A DNA stretch of 64,000 nucleotides, from positions 992,001-1,056,000 of the forward strand of contig JABAKD010000014.1 of the NCBI GenBank assembly GCA_012845835.1, given 5' to 3'. Position 1 is the stretch's first letter, and each line of letters starts with the position of its first letter. Of the stretch, positions 21,531 to 31,339 are shown in pieces. This DNA is from Undaria pinnatifida (lineage: Eukaryota > Sar > Phaeophyceae > Laminariales > Alariaceae). The translations under genes were made by a program, and so were the position numbers. Under the pieces are notes generated by a model that had not been told where the DNA came from, did no database searches, and saw only the letters and a list, made by a program, of their open reading frames with translations.

Positions 21531-21983
21531 GTTGATTAAGGGCTAATATATACTCTCACACACTCACACACAAACAAACGTGTTTTTAACACATACATGG
21601 CTCCCTCGGCCTCTTGTACAAGCACTAACTGTGTGTTGTACCACCTGGGGGGGTGGGGTCTGTTTTTTTTGTTGTTGCGTCGTTGGCGTGGTGGTGGTTG
21701 CTGCTGTTGTAACATGCTGTCTTTGTTGTCACAGAACAGCATTAATAGAGTATACAACATGTTGACCCTGTGTATTGCTCGTCGTGTGTTTGCCCGCCGC
21801 GTTAGTTATTACCAGGTATGTTATTGTTGTTATTATATTGATCGCTCGCCCGCGACACGTCGCGTGCTGAATCGACTGACGACACAATACACAACACGTA
21901 GTACATCATGAGGATGAATCAATGGAGTTCATTTATACCGCCGCCGCGTACTCCGCGTGTGTGTATGTATGTATACATATATT

Positions 21984-22280
21984 CACACTACTTTCCAGCT
22001 TCTGGATAAGCCGTGGTCACAAGTGTCGTCCCTCCCCCCCCCCGGTTCTTGCCTTCAATTTTTATCGCGCATAGGGTTCAGCAATCCCACTGCTCGTCGA
22101 TTTTTCATCGACTGTTAAACAGTTGCTAACTTACGCTCTCGCGCTTTCCGCAAGTCAATTTGTGCACAAGAAAAAGTCCCAACGAATTTATACGAGTGTG
22201 CACTCGGCGGGGCTCGAACTCACGAAACTGACCTATATACCAGGCTCGAGGATAACCTGATACGCCACCGGGGCGACCGG
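21984..22280 (-). mobile_element. SINE copy, same family
   Basis: Reverse-strand copy: the 5' end (CCGGTCGCCCCGGTGGCGTA) is at 22280, and the 3' end (AAGCTGGAAAGTAGTGTG) near 21984. The whole head and body align with the copies at 7626 and 37206. Confidence 0.8.
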
Positions 22281-22472
22281 TTACATATGCTCCCCACTCA
22301 TGATTCAACGCCCAACACTCTGTGCAAACCTGTGCATAATGCACCGCATGAAAATACATACATCATTACCGACCGACAACTATTATAATAATATATGATG
22401 ATATTATATATAGCTATTATTATTATTGTTATTTTAAAAAATAAATGAAAAATACATGTCATCATCATCAGC

Positions 22473-22585
22473 TGTGAGATCGACTGCAAAGGATTTATAT
22501 GATAAAAAAACTCATTGCAAGCTTCACATTGTGCATACCCTCGTGAAGGATGCACGTCGCGGTGACTCCGCTGCCAATGCCAGGG
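22473..22585 (+). repeat. left half of older repeat split by the miniature LTR element
   Basis: Begins AGCTGTGAGATCGACTGC and continues with AAACTCATTGCAAGCTTC and a GTGACTCC stretch, matching the 5' part of the copies at 62350 and 63268. Its other half resumes at 23618. Confidence 0.6.
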
Positions 22586-23617
22586 TGTAATGGAGTGCCC
22601 TCCGTAGAAGGATAGCTTTATAGATTCGACGTGAAGCCATGTCATGGTTGAGGTGAAACCACGTGACATTAGATGTCACATTCACGTCAACGCCATCATA
22701 GATGGGCGATAATGTAGGTGACGATGATGGGACAAGCAGGACGCCCCACATCTCACTACCTGCTCTACCTGCTCTACCTGCTCTACCTGCTCTACCTAGC
22801 CCTATCGTGGCTAGGCCTGTGTTGTCTGTCTTTGAGAGTCCAATGAAGAGGAAATAATGTATAAGCTTTTGAGTCTATCCAGCGAGCCATGAGGAGAGAC
22901 CAAACAAGGGCACCGGAACCCATGAGGAGCACGCTTCCCAACACCGACCAACCACGCATCCCCCACTCGGAGTACCACCACAATTGGCGTCGTCGGCAGT
23001 CGGCAATTGGCGACGCGCGGTTGTGAGCTCCATCATAGGGTTGTATATCTTGCAATGAGGCGTTTAAGCCTCATTATTACGAGGTGTGGGGGAATCTATA
23101 GCCTCATTTTCGTTTGTTTCGAATAGCCGCATCTTCGATCCCCTTCCCAATTCTGGATGTTTTCTTGACATCCTTTGATTGGCAGGTGACCTGCATCTAC
23201 GACTATTCAGGGTGGCCTAGTGTAATGGAGTGCCCTCCGTAGAAGGATAGCTTTATAGATTCGACGTGAAGCCATGTCATGGTTGAGGTGAAACCACGTG
23301 ACATTAGATGTCACATTCACGTCAACGCCATCATAGATGGGCGATAATGTAGGTGACGATGATGGGACAAGCAGGACGCCCCACATCTCACTACCTGCTC
23401 TACCTGCTCTACCTGCTCTACCTGCTCTACCTAGCCCTATCGTGGCTAGGCCTGTGTTGTCTGTCTTTGAGAGTCCAATGAAGAGGAAATAATGTATAAG
23501 CTTTTGAGTCTATCCAGCGAGCCATGAGGAGAGACCAAACAAGGGCACCGGAACCCATGAGGAGCACGCTTCCCAACACCGACCAACCACGCATCCCCCA
23601 CTCGGTGTACCACAACA
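22586..23617 (+). mobile_element. complete miniature LTR element (TRIM-like), 397-bp LTRs
   Basis: LTRs at 22586-22982 and 23221-23617 are 397 bp each, start TGTAATGGAG and end in ACA, and differ at only two positions that I can see (22971/23606 and one near the end). Flanking AGGG at 22582-22585 and 23618-23621 is a 4-bp target duplication. A primer-binding site, TGGCGTCGTCGGCAG, lies at 22985. The internal region is only 238 bp and encodes nothing. Four tandem TGCTCTACC units lie inside each LTR. The polypurine tract is weak. It is inserted in an older repeat whose halves flank it. Confidence 0.85.
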
Positions 23618-23700
23618 AGGGTGAACAGGACTAAGACGTTCAGCCTTGTTCTGCGCACGGAAACTGTATAACCCGCATTCAGGGGGACAAAACCAGACAC
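23618..23700 (+). repeat. right half of the split older repeat
   Basis: Contains GCGCACGGAAACTGTATAAC and CATTCAGGGGGACAAAACC, corresponding to the 3' part of the copies near 62520-62570. Confirms that the element at 22586-23617 is an insertion. Confidence 0.6.
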
Positions 23701-24239
23701 ACACACCTACCTAAGATAGTAGACTAGACTAAATATATGCGGAATTCATTATGCATATAACAAGTCATTGTGATATTTAATCGTGTGAACATGATACCCG
23801 GATAGGATATGATATCGCACTGTTGTAAGGCTTAGTCTGGGCAACGCCCCCCGTCATGCAATGTATGTATGTGTGTAGTCTTGACATTAATTAAGTAAAC
23901 CGTTATTTTTCCCCAACGACATCAGTACACCCAGCAGTACTATATACGTGTTCGTGCTGAGTCTTCATCCCAGAGGGATACAAAGCTATCGCTAGTGGGT
24001 GATGATGCAATCCCCACCCCGTCGCCGTTCACTATCGTTATAGACTAGATTTCCATTGTATGATGTATTGTAGCATTAATAAACAAGAAAGTTCCGTTCC
24101 AAACCACAAAAAATCCATTGGCTGTGGCTACTTTTGTGTTGTTTCGGCGTGTCTTGTTTGTGTGTGTGCCCATTGTTGTTTATTTTTGGTTGTTGAGTAG
24201 CATGATGACATGTGCATGTATGAATATTTTTAAAAATAT

Positions 24240-24352
24240 TTCAAGGACGTCAGCCGTGAGTTCAACGAATATCGGGTCAATACTCATCTTTGCAAGCTGC
24301 GTTGTTGGTACTTGTAATATACTATGTGGGTGATTTTTTTCATATTGGGAGG
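24240..24352 (-). repeat. dispersed repeat family D, second long copy
   Basis: About 110 bp closely matching 1-112; a third, shorter unit follows at 24430. The core GTCAGCNGTGAGTTCGA recurs in at least six places in the window. Confidence 0.65.
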
Positions 24353-24866
24353 GGTCATATTGTTCTGTTAAAAACAAACACACATATATAGACTACGAGT
24401 ACAGACTATACATATTTTATAAAAAGCATTTCAAGGACGTCGGCCGTGAGTTCAACGAATTTCAGGTCAATGTTTTATTATGTGTGCTGCGTGCTGGACC
24501 ACACGGTGACGTGGTACTGTGACTGCTGGCCATGCATATTCATGCTATTCCGTGGGTTTCAGCCGTTTCTTCTCGTCTCTCCAGTGTTTGGAGACAAGAA
24601 ACACCTCACATATTTCATACCATGGTCCAGTAGATACATGTGTAGACTAAATATGTTGGCCCTGGCACGAGAGCGGCCGAAGACTTCGATCTAGAAGACC
24701 AGGTTTTGAGCTGTCTTCCAGATAGCTCGAGCTGAGGTCCACCTCTGTTTCCCGGAGGTTCCTCAGCCAGCTCGACTCTTATGAAGGTGTTGCCTTGGGG
24801 GACCCTTGATGATATGGTCCATAGAAGATGCACAGGTTTGTCTACCGCTAGACCACAGCTGGCAGC

Positions 24867-24868
<2 letters not shown>

Positions 24869-24944
<76 letters not shown>
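24869..24944. repeat. (AGT)n microsatellite
   Basis: About 25 perfect triplets. Confidence 0.92.
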
Positions 24945-24946
<2 letters not shown>

Positions 24947-25099
24947 AAGAAGAAAACCCAGGTAATAGATTTCTCTTATTATTGTCGAGCAAAGTTTGCT
25001 TGGTTTGGTCAGGATACTATAGAAGAGTGATCGAGAGGGAGGGTAGGGGGAGTAGCTTTGGCAAGCCCAAGCTACGAGGACCGGCTCTCGTACTGGCAA

Positions 25100-25745
25100 G
25101 GAATACAAAACGTCACCCAAGACGTTACCCCTAAACGCAAGCTGCTACCTGTCTACGTAGGACACTTCCACAAGGCCACGCACGTGACGCTGTGCATACT
25201 CGAAGTGGAAGCAAGAACAAACCCAATACATGGCCAATCACATCCAAACCTATTGCGTCCCTAAGGACCAAACTACTCCAAAAGTGAGCGTGCAGCTATA
25301 TAATCTCAGCCAATCAGCGCAGGGCGTGGCCTAAGCCATGGTGCTACCATTGTTATACTCCTACGTACTGAGCACATTCCGTAACTCATTCTACAGTAGT
25401 GCAATACATGTACGTGCTTGTTCTTGGATCGCATGACAGTAGTTCCTAATCGCACTACAACAGATTCCGAATGTCACAATCGATTCCGAATACACGACAG
25501 TTGAATAAAATCAGACCTTGTTTAATTAACCGACAGGGATGGGCGGTTGGTCTATTGCTCATAAAACTGGCGCATATGAGGTGGAGCACCATAACATTAG
25601 CCCACCCTGAATAATCGTAGATGCAGATCACACGACGATACAGCGATGGCTATAACTGAGACATCAGGAAATCGGGAAGTGGATCGAAGATACTGCTATT
25701 CAGAACGACGGCAGCAAATGAGGCTATAGACCAATTCACACGTCG
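25100..25745 (-). mobile_element. related LTR-element 3' end, minus strand
   Basis: The reverse complement of 25600-25745 matches the internal 3' end of the element at 22586-23617 (TCTATAGCCTCATTT, TCTTCGATCC, CTGCATCTACGATTATTCAG, then GGGTGGGC). It leads directly into an LTR-like start TGTTATGGTGCTCCACC at 25596. The following sequence contains a TATATAG box-like motif (25296-25302). The far end of the LTR is not defined. It may be the 3' end of a larger element, possibly the NADAR-bearing one just upstream on this strand, but that link is unproven. Confidence 0.5.
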
Positions 25746-25795
25746 TGGTTGATGATTGATGATTGATGATTGATGATTGATGATTGATGATTGAG
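25745..25795. repeat. heptanucleotide (ATGATTG)n repeat
   Basis: Seven-base period of ATGATTG between a partial LTR element and the 120-bp tandem repeat. Confidence 0.85.
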
Positions 25796-25864
25796 GCCTA
25801 GACGCCTCTGATAAGGGTTAATCCGTGGGCCCACTTTCACTAAAGCGCTGGGCAGAAAGTACTG

Positions 25865-26269
25865 GTGCAAGGGAATGCAAAATACAAGGGAATGGGCTCC
25901 AGTAAGGGTAACATCCGAACTGAGGAAGATAAAGAGTGCACTCCAGGATACCTGCCAGGGGCTAAATCTCTGAGCTTGGGACGTATGGGCGTGGGTAATG
26001 GAGCACCAGAAAAGGTAGCATCCGAATTTAAGACAGACACGTGCACTGCAGGATACCAGGCAGCGACTGAATCTTTGTGCTTGGGGTTCATGGACGTGGG
26101 TAAAGAGACACCAGAAAAGGTAATATCCGAACTGAAACAGACGCGTGCACCGCAGGATACCAGCCAGCGATTGAATCTCTGTCCTTGGGACGCGTGTGCG
26201 TGGGTAAAGGAGCACCACGTAGGGGGTACCGAAGTGTTTTCAAAAATAGTGAAAGGACGTACCGGATAA
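25865..26269 (+). other. open frame over about 120-bp tandem repeats, 134 codons
   Basis: Three units of about 120 bp keep one frame: CTPGYLPGAKSLSLGRMGVG, then CTAGYQAATESLCLGFMDVG with KETPEKVISELK, then a more diverged unit. Cys and Gly positions recur, and GAPEKVASEFK/ETPEKVISELK suggests past protein-level constraint. I do not recognise the family. It may be a fragment of a cysteine-rich repeat protein or cargo of the neighbouring retroelement. Confidence 0.35.
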
Positions 26270-26429
26270 GGGAAACGACAAGGTTTCAGCAGCCTCTAGG
26301 CTCCATAACTGAAACAACGAAGTGTGATAGTACACCCTGAAGGTGACACAAGTCATGAGGAAGGCAAAACACACAAACAAACGAAACAAAAAACACTGAA
26401 GCTATAGTCTACTAGACGCCAATTTTTCG

Positions 26430-27490
26430 ACATACTAAGGGGGGATAGGGGAGGCTCCGCGGGGCCCGTCAGCGTTGCATAGGACACCACGGGCCAGTCC
26501 CCCGGCATGATGACGCTGAAGGCACCAGGACGGACGGCGCTTCGTGAAGTGATGTAAGACGATGGCAGGAGGTCGATCTTGATCGGTTCCGTGTCATCGA
26601 GGAAGCGAACGATGGAGGAGTTGGGGAAGAACTGTCGGTCGAGGCGCGATGCGCAGATAGCGTGTATTTCGCGGACGGCGTGGTAGGCGCGTTGTTGGTG
26701 GGCGGTGGCGAGGTCGATATAAGCTAGCTAGTCCCGGTGAGGCTTTGATGTCCGCTGATGTTGGGGAGGTCAAAGACGGTAAGGGGGAGGCGGGCGAGGC
26801 AACCCATGTGCACTTCGTTGAGGGGGCAAGTCCGTTGGCTGCGCTGACGGAGTTGTTTTATGCGCTCTCGACGTGTGGGCGTTGAATATCCCAGTCAATT
26901 TGTTGCCCGTCACCGACCATGGCGAGAATTAGGGCCATGGTGGGGTTGACACGCTTGACACCGCCGTTGGTGCACGTTTGGTAGGAGCTGGTGGCAATCT
27001 TATTGATGCCGAGGCGGTCGTAGATGGCGAGGGAAAGATTGAAGAAAACCTGTAGTCCGTGTTCGGAAAGTAGAGTTACGGGGCATCCCCAGAGAGGGAT
27101 ATATCGGTTGACAAGGATGTCGGCGGCGCCAGAGGCGGTGAACTGAGTCTCTGTAGTGGCGTACAAGTCGGTGCGGGGCTGAAGCGGTCCGTAAAAAGGA
27201 GGATGTAGGCGTTGCCTCGAGGCGTGAAGGGTAGGGGGCCAAAGTGGCCCAAGCTGACGAGGATGCCGGGGTCGTTGGTAACGACAAGGAAAGGGTAGGC
27301 CAGCGAATTGTTTGGCGCGAAGTCTTGCGCGCCTGGCACTTGAGGCAGCGGCGGAGCCACCAACAGGGGGAAGCGTCCATGCCGATCCACCAGTAAAAGC
27401 GCCTGAGCATGCTAAGTGTCCGAGAAACACCCAAGTGGCTAGAGGTGGTGGAGTGGCATGTGTGCAGGACCCATGGGCGCATTAACATTG
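26430..27490 (-). pseudogene. retroelement integrase, frameshifted, active site lost
   Basis: Three frames in sequence: an HHCC zinc-binding part (HSTTSSHLGVSRTLSMLRRF ... CLKCQARK, 27.46-27.31 kb); core start GHFGPLPFTPRGNAYILLFT-DRFS (about 27.25 kb); and core end CPVTLLSEHGLQVFF ... NGGVKRVNPTM (27.08-26.94 kb). A C-terminal part, AYIDLATAHQQRAYHAVREI to LDDTEPIKIDLLP (about 26.73-26.57 kb), follows. Of the expected D,D,E triad the three positions read Gly, Glu and Lys, so the enzyme is dead. Gypsy-like is the best guess for the clade. Confidence 0.72.
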
Positions 27491-28389
27491 GGACTTAGAC
27501 GCGGGCGGGTGGGTCAAGCGGCGGGGGTGGTGGATCGCGGGCATGACGCGTTAAGTCCGTGTGTGGTAGGTGGACGAGAAGAACGGTGTTGTCGTCGGTG
27601 GTGTGTAGCTGGCTGTTTGTGGCGAGGTTTAGGACCTCCGTAAGAGGTGGGCGACGTGTCGAGGGGATGCTGTCCAAGAGGTCGTCCGGCGGTGACGAAG
27701 GTGAACCCAGGGAAAGGAACCGGAGGGTGGCGGAGCAGAGGGGATCGGCGCGTTGCTCGCGCGGCCAGTCGGTATAGGTGTAGTACTCGACGCAGGAACG
27801 GAGATGGAGGTCACCAATGGGCTCGACATTGGGTTCTGGTAGTCGAGGTGGTACTTACAGAGCAGGGGGGTGTGGGGCAGGGGGCCTGGAGTCGGCGGTC
27901 TGCGATGATGAGGGGGGATCTGGTTGGGGGGTACTTAGTGAGGCCGCGGTTGAAGGCGACGAGGTGCTGTGTGCAGCGCGGCGGTGTGTAGTAGCAGGTC
28001 GTTGGGCGGCCGGCTTGGACACAAGAGTAGGTGGGCGGCGCTGGGGAGATGGTGGGCTTGAAGTGGCGGTAGCCGGGGCCGACGGCCAAATCCGAAGTCC
28101 GCAGGAGTACGGGGGGGTCCCGTTGCAGCGGCGGAGCGGCTCCGGGCCCGAGATGATACCAGGCCTGACGAGGCACGAGGAGAGGTCGAAGCCGAGACGC
28201 CCGAGGTGGACGATGGGGAGACGACGGGCGGCCTGCAAGCCAAATGGGGAGGAGCGCCAGTGACCACGGCGGCTTCTCGGGGCTTGAAGGCGATTCGGTG
28301 ATGTGGACGACATGTGGCCGGCAGAAAGGCTGCATAGCGAGTTGACTGCGAGGTCTTGGACAAAGCACGGGCGGGCGGGAACGCAGTGT

Positions 28390-29060
28390 AGCGATGCCGC
28401 GGCGGGGTCTTGATCTTGGACGATTCGTTGGCCGACGGGAGCGCCGTGAGGCGGTGCCGCAGCGGGGTCTTGGTCTTGGACACAGCAGTGGCCGATGGGA
28501 ACGCCGTGAGGCAATGCCGCTGCGGCGTCCTGGTCTTGGGCAAAGGGGTGGCCGGCGTGAACGCCTTGAGGCGATGCCGCGGCAGGGTCTTGGTCTTGGG
28601 CAAAGCGGTGGCCGGCAGGGACGAGGTGAGACGATGCCCCGTCGGGGTCTTGGTCTTGGACAAAGCGTTGGCCGGCGGGAACGCCGTGAAGCGATGCCGT
28701 GGTGGCGTCTTGATCTTGAACAAAGCGGTGACCGGCAAGAACGCCGTGAGACGGTGCCGCGGTGGCGTCTTGATCTTGGACAAAGCGATGGCCGGAAGGA
28801 ACGCCGTGAGGCGGTGCCGCGGCGGCGTCTAGGTCTTGGACAAAGCGGTGGCCGGCAGGAACGCCCGTGAGGCGATGCCACGGCGGCGTCTTGATTTTGG
28901 ACAAAGCGGCGGCCAGCGGTAATGCCGTGAGGCGATGCCACGGCGGGTTCTTGGTCATGGACAAAGCGGTGGCCGGGATGAACGCCATGAGGTGGTACCG
29001 CGGTGGCGTCTTGGTCTTGGAGAAAGCGGTGGCCGGCAGGAACGCCGTGAGGCAATGCCG
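28390..29060 (-). repeat. 60-bp minisatellite, about 11 units, open in all minus frames
   Basis: Units of about 60 bp with recurring GGCCGGCGGGAACGCCGTGA and GGTCTTGGACAAAG cores. Because the period is a multiple of three, each minus frame encodes a 20-residue repeat (for example HGVPAGHRFVQDQDAA or KTKTPPRHRLTAF), which explains overlapping open frames of 282, 414 and 488 codons. It sits between the protease and integrase parts of the retroelement. Confidence 0.8.
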
Positions 29061-29339
29061 CGGCGGGTTTAAGGCTGTGAGGCGATCCGGCGGTGGGGGC
29101 TTGGATAGAGCGGGGGGCGAGGGGAAGGATGCGAAGCGATCCGGCGGCAGTGTTCGGGGGATCGATGGTGGCCAGTAGTGGCCGGGTAACCTGGGCTGAA
29201 TCCTAGGTGCCCATACGCGGTCCGTGGCGGTGGTAGTTGCCGAAATTGTTGTTGGTGCAGGGGAACGGGGGAATGGGGTCGAAGCAGCTGGAGGCAGGTG
29301 GGATAAGCCCATCCAAGCCAATGCGCGGGGTGAACGGCT

Positions 29340-30411
29340 CGATTACGGTGAAACCGCAGACTTGGATGAGGTGGGTAGTGGTTCCCTGGTATTGTCCTGT
29401 AGGGCCCATGCCATAATTTGTATGAGGGGAGAAGAAGGGGTCCCAAGAAGGTCGCCTGGTTCGAGGTCAGCGGACCCCGAGAGCAGGATTGTTTGGTACC
29501 CATTGGCGACGAAGATTTCGGTTCCAGACGAAGCGCCGTCGCGGGGAAGCATGTTGACCAGGTAGTGGCCGGTGAGGGCTGGGACACCCGAGGAGCGGAT
29601 CAAGTTGACTGGGGCGAGAGACGGCGTGGACAAAAGTGAGATTGCTTGCACGTTGGCGAACTCGAGGTGGAAGGTGTCGGTGGTCGATCGGTTGTCACTG
29701 ATGAAGGCGGAGAGGCCTTCGGTGCGGGGAGCCGAGAGGGACCGTTCGCCGAAGATCGGTTGAGAGGGCTGACGGGGCAGGATGGTGTACGTGCGCTGCG
29801 CAAAACGCATCCAACTGTCGCGTCCCAGTAGAACAGGATGTTGCATGGTGCCCGCTGAAGCAATGCACGCCCAAACAGCGAGCTCGGCGGAAGGGGTGTC
29901 GCCATGCAGAAGCTGGATGTTGAGCCGGGCGGAAGTCGAGGTGAGGAGGGGGGGCTCCCCACGAACGAGGGGGCGCGTGTCGTTCGCAGGTGTCCAATCC
30001 GGCGTTGTTGTACATTATGCGGAACCAAGCTTCAGCGGATATGAATGTCTGTGGGAAGCCGGTGTCTAGGAGGGCTACTAGGCCGTAGCGGCTGGAGGCG
30101 GAGGGCCCGCTGTGTAATTTGATCCGGGTGGTGAAGGAGGAGTCATCGATGCCGTCCGAGAGACCAGGTCCATGTTCGGCGATGGGGGACGGCGGGGTGT
30201 TAGAGGGATCAAGTCCGGGTGTAATGGTAGAGGCAAAAATATATGCCGGAGTTGTTTCTGGAAGGAAGGGGGAGCAGGAGTTGGTCCAGTGTGGAGGCCC
30301 CTGCAGGGGGTACCATGGTCGTGCTGACCTCGTGGATACCATTGTCCGAAGGCGAGACGCGAGTGGGGCCGGGTGGAGGGGGGGGTGGTCAAGCTGGCGG
30401 CAGATCTTCAT
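29340..30411 (-). pseudogene. retropepsin-like protease and adjoining pol region
   Basis: The frame from the NADAR domain continues with a Pro/Ser-rich linker to YGLVALLDTGFPQTFIS; the DTG Asp is codon 30064-30066. A frame change near 29.98 kb leads to LLHGDTPSAELAVWACIAS and PVLLGRDSWMRF at about 29.80-29.83 kb, a typical C-terminal protease stretch. Downstream, sequence resembling retroelement pol runs to 29343 in the second frame. Frame disruption marks it as a pseudogene. It belongs to a retroelement, not a host aspartic protease. Confidence 0.68.
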
Positions 30412-30855
30412 GAAAATGTCGCCCTAAAGGTTGAGTCCCCGCCACTGCTGAAGCCGGAGGGCTTGCTAGTCGGCAGCCCTGAAGCCGATACCCCAGACGA
30501 GATCGTACGGGCTGGCTTTGGCAAGGAACTTGTCGCCGGTGTCCAGTAGCTGCTGGCGGAAGGGAGGGGGTGAAAACTTGGAGAGGCTGCCCTTGTAAAC
30601 GATGTTATAGCGATGACGTTCCCAGAGCCCTTGGTTGAAATTGGATACGGAGCGTCCGAGACGTTTCTGCTGCGCAGGGTCCGAGGAGACGATAATACCC
30701 CGGCGGGTGGCTGTATCGCCGAAAATCTTGGCTTTCTCCGACATCATGTATTGTTCGGCGCAATTATAACGCTCATTGTCAACGGTGAAGGCTAAGATGC
30801 ACCACTGGGAAACTACCGAGGAGCAGTCCCAAAAGAAAAGGACTTGGGAGGACTC
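30380..30855 (-). pseudogene. NADAR (YbiA-like N-glycosidase) domain, two nonsense codons
   Basis: In one frame: WDCSSVVSQWCILAFTVDNE, RYNCAEQYMMSEKAKIFGD, then DPAQQKRLGRSV, LSKFSPPPFRQQLLDTGDKF, ASPYDLVWGIG and QQWRGLNL. These match the NADAR/DUF1768 landmarks (AEQYMM-x-EKA, KxLGR, L-x-TGD, EAS-x-D-x-WGIG, W-G-x-N). Known NADAR enzymes cleave N-glycosidic bonds, in riboflavin-pathway intermediates or ADP-ribosylated guanine. The Glu of the usual EAS motif reads Lys (LAKAS). Stops TAG lie at 30466-30468 and 30424-30426; the second replaces a Leu in GLNL-x-G, consistent with TTG to TAG. The frame continues into the protease region, so this was part of a polyprotein, not a free-standing gene. 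Confidence 0.78.
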
Positions 30856-31339
30856 CAGGGTCGGTGGTAGTGGGGGGGGGGCACAAGGGGGTGGTGTGGC
30901 CCCGTGGAGTGTGGTGTGATATGGTCGGGGAAGTAGCCGTTTGGGCGTCCTCGGTTCCCGAGAACGTCGGGGGAGTGGTCGGTGTTGTCGAGGTCTCCCC
31001 GGAGGTGTCCGTGGCGGTGTGGTGGTCGTGACGGGGAACCCTGGAGGTCCCTGCTAGAAGCATTCACTGTATGCTAAGAAGGAGGGACATACTTGGGAGA
31101 ATACGCGGTACCTGCAGTAGTCCGTGACCGGGGGGTAGGTGGCGGTGCAGGGGGCTCCTGACGCATGGTCTTATTGACGTGGTCTAGTCTTCCGCGGAAG
31201 AGTCCGCGGGTAAACTGCCCATGGGCCCAGGGATCAGTACGGGGCGGTCAGCTATGAGCCCAGAATTGCCGGAGGTCCGGATTTTGTGCTGTTATTCCGC
31301 GGGGTCGGCGGACGCTGGTGGACGTGCGCCGAGGGGATC

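Larger units (their letters stand above)
26430..31070 (-). mobile_element. decayed LTR-retrotransposon-like element with NADAR domain
   Basis: Reading down the minus strand: NADAR domain (about 30855-30380), retropepsin-like protease (about 30100-29780), further pol-like sequence to 29340, a 60-bp minisatellite (29060-28390), low-complexity sequence, then integrase Zn-finger, core and C-terminal parts (27490-26430). NADAR and protease share one frame. Stops and frameshifts interrupt all parts. No reverse transcriptase/RNase H motif could be found between protease and integrase, so the element is either deleted there or too degraded to recognise. LTRs are not identified with confidence. Confidence 0.72.

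Noticed and set aside
27811-29321. Overlapping minus-strand open frames of 488, 414 and 282 codons
   Set aside because: They are all products of the 60-bp minisatellite being a multiple of three and GC-rich; composition is Pro/Arg/His repeats with no domain.
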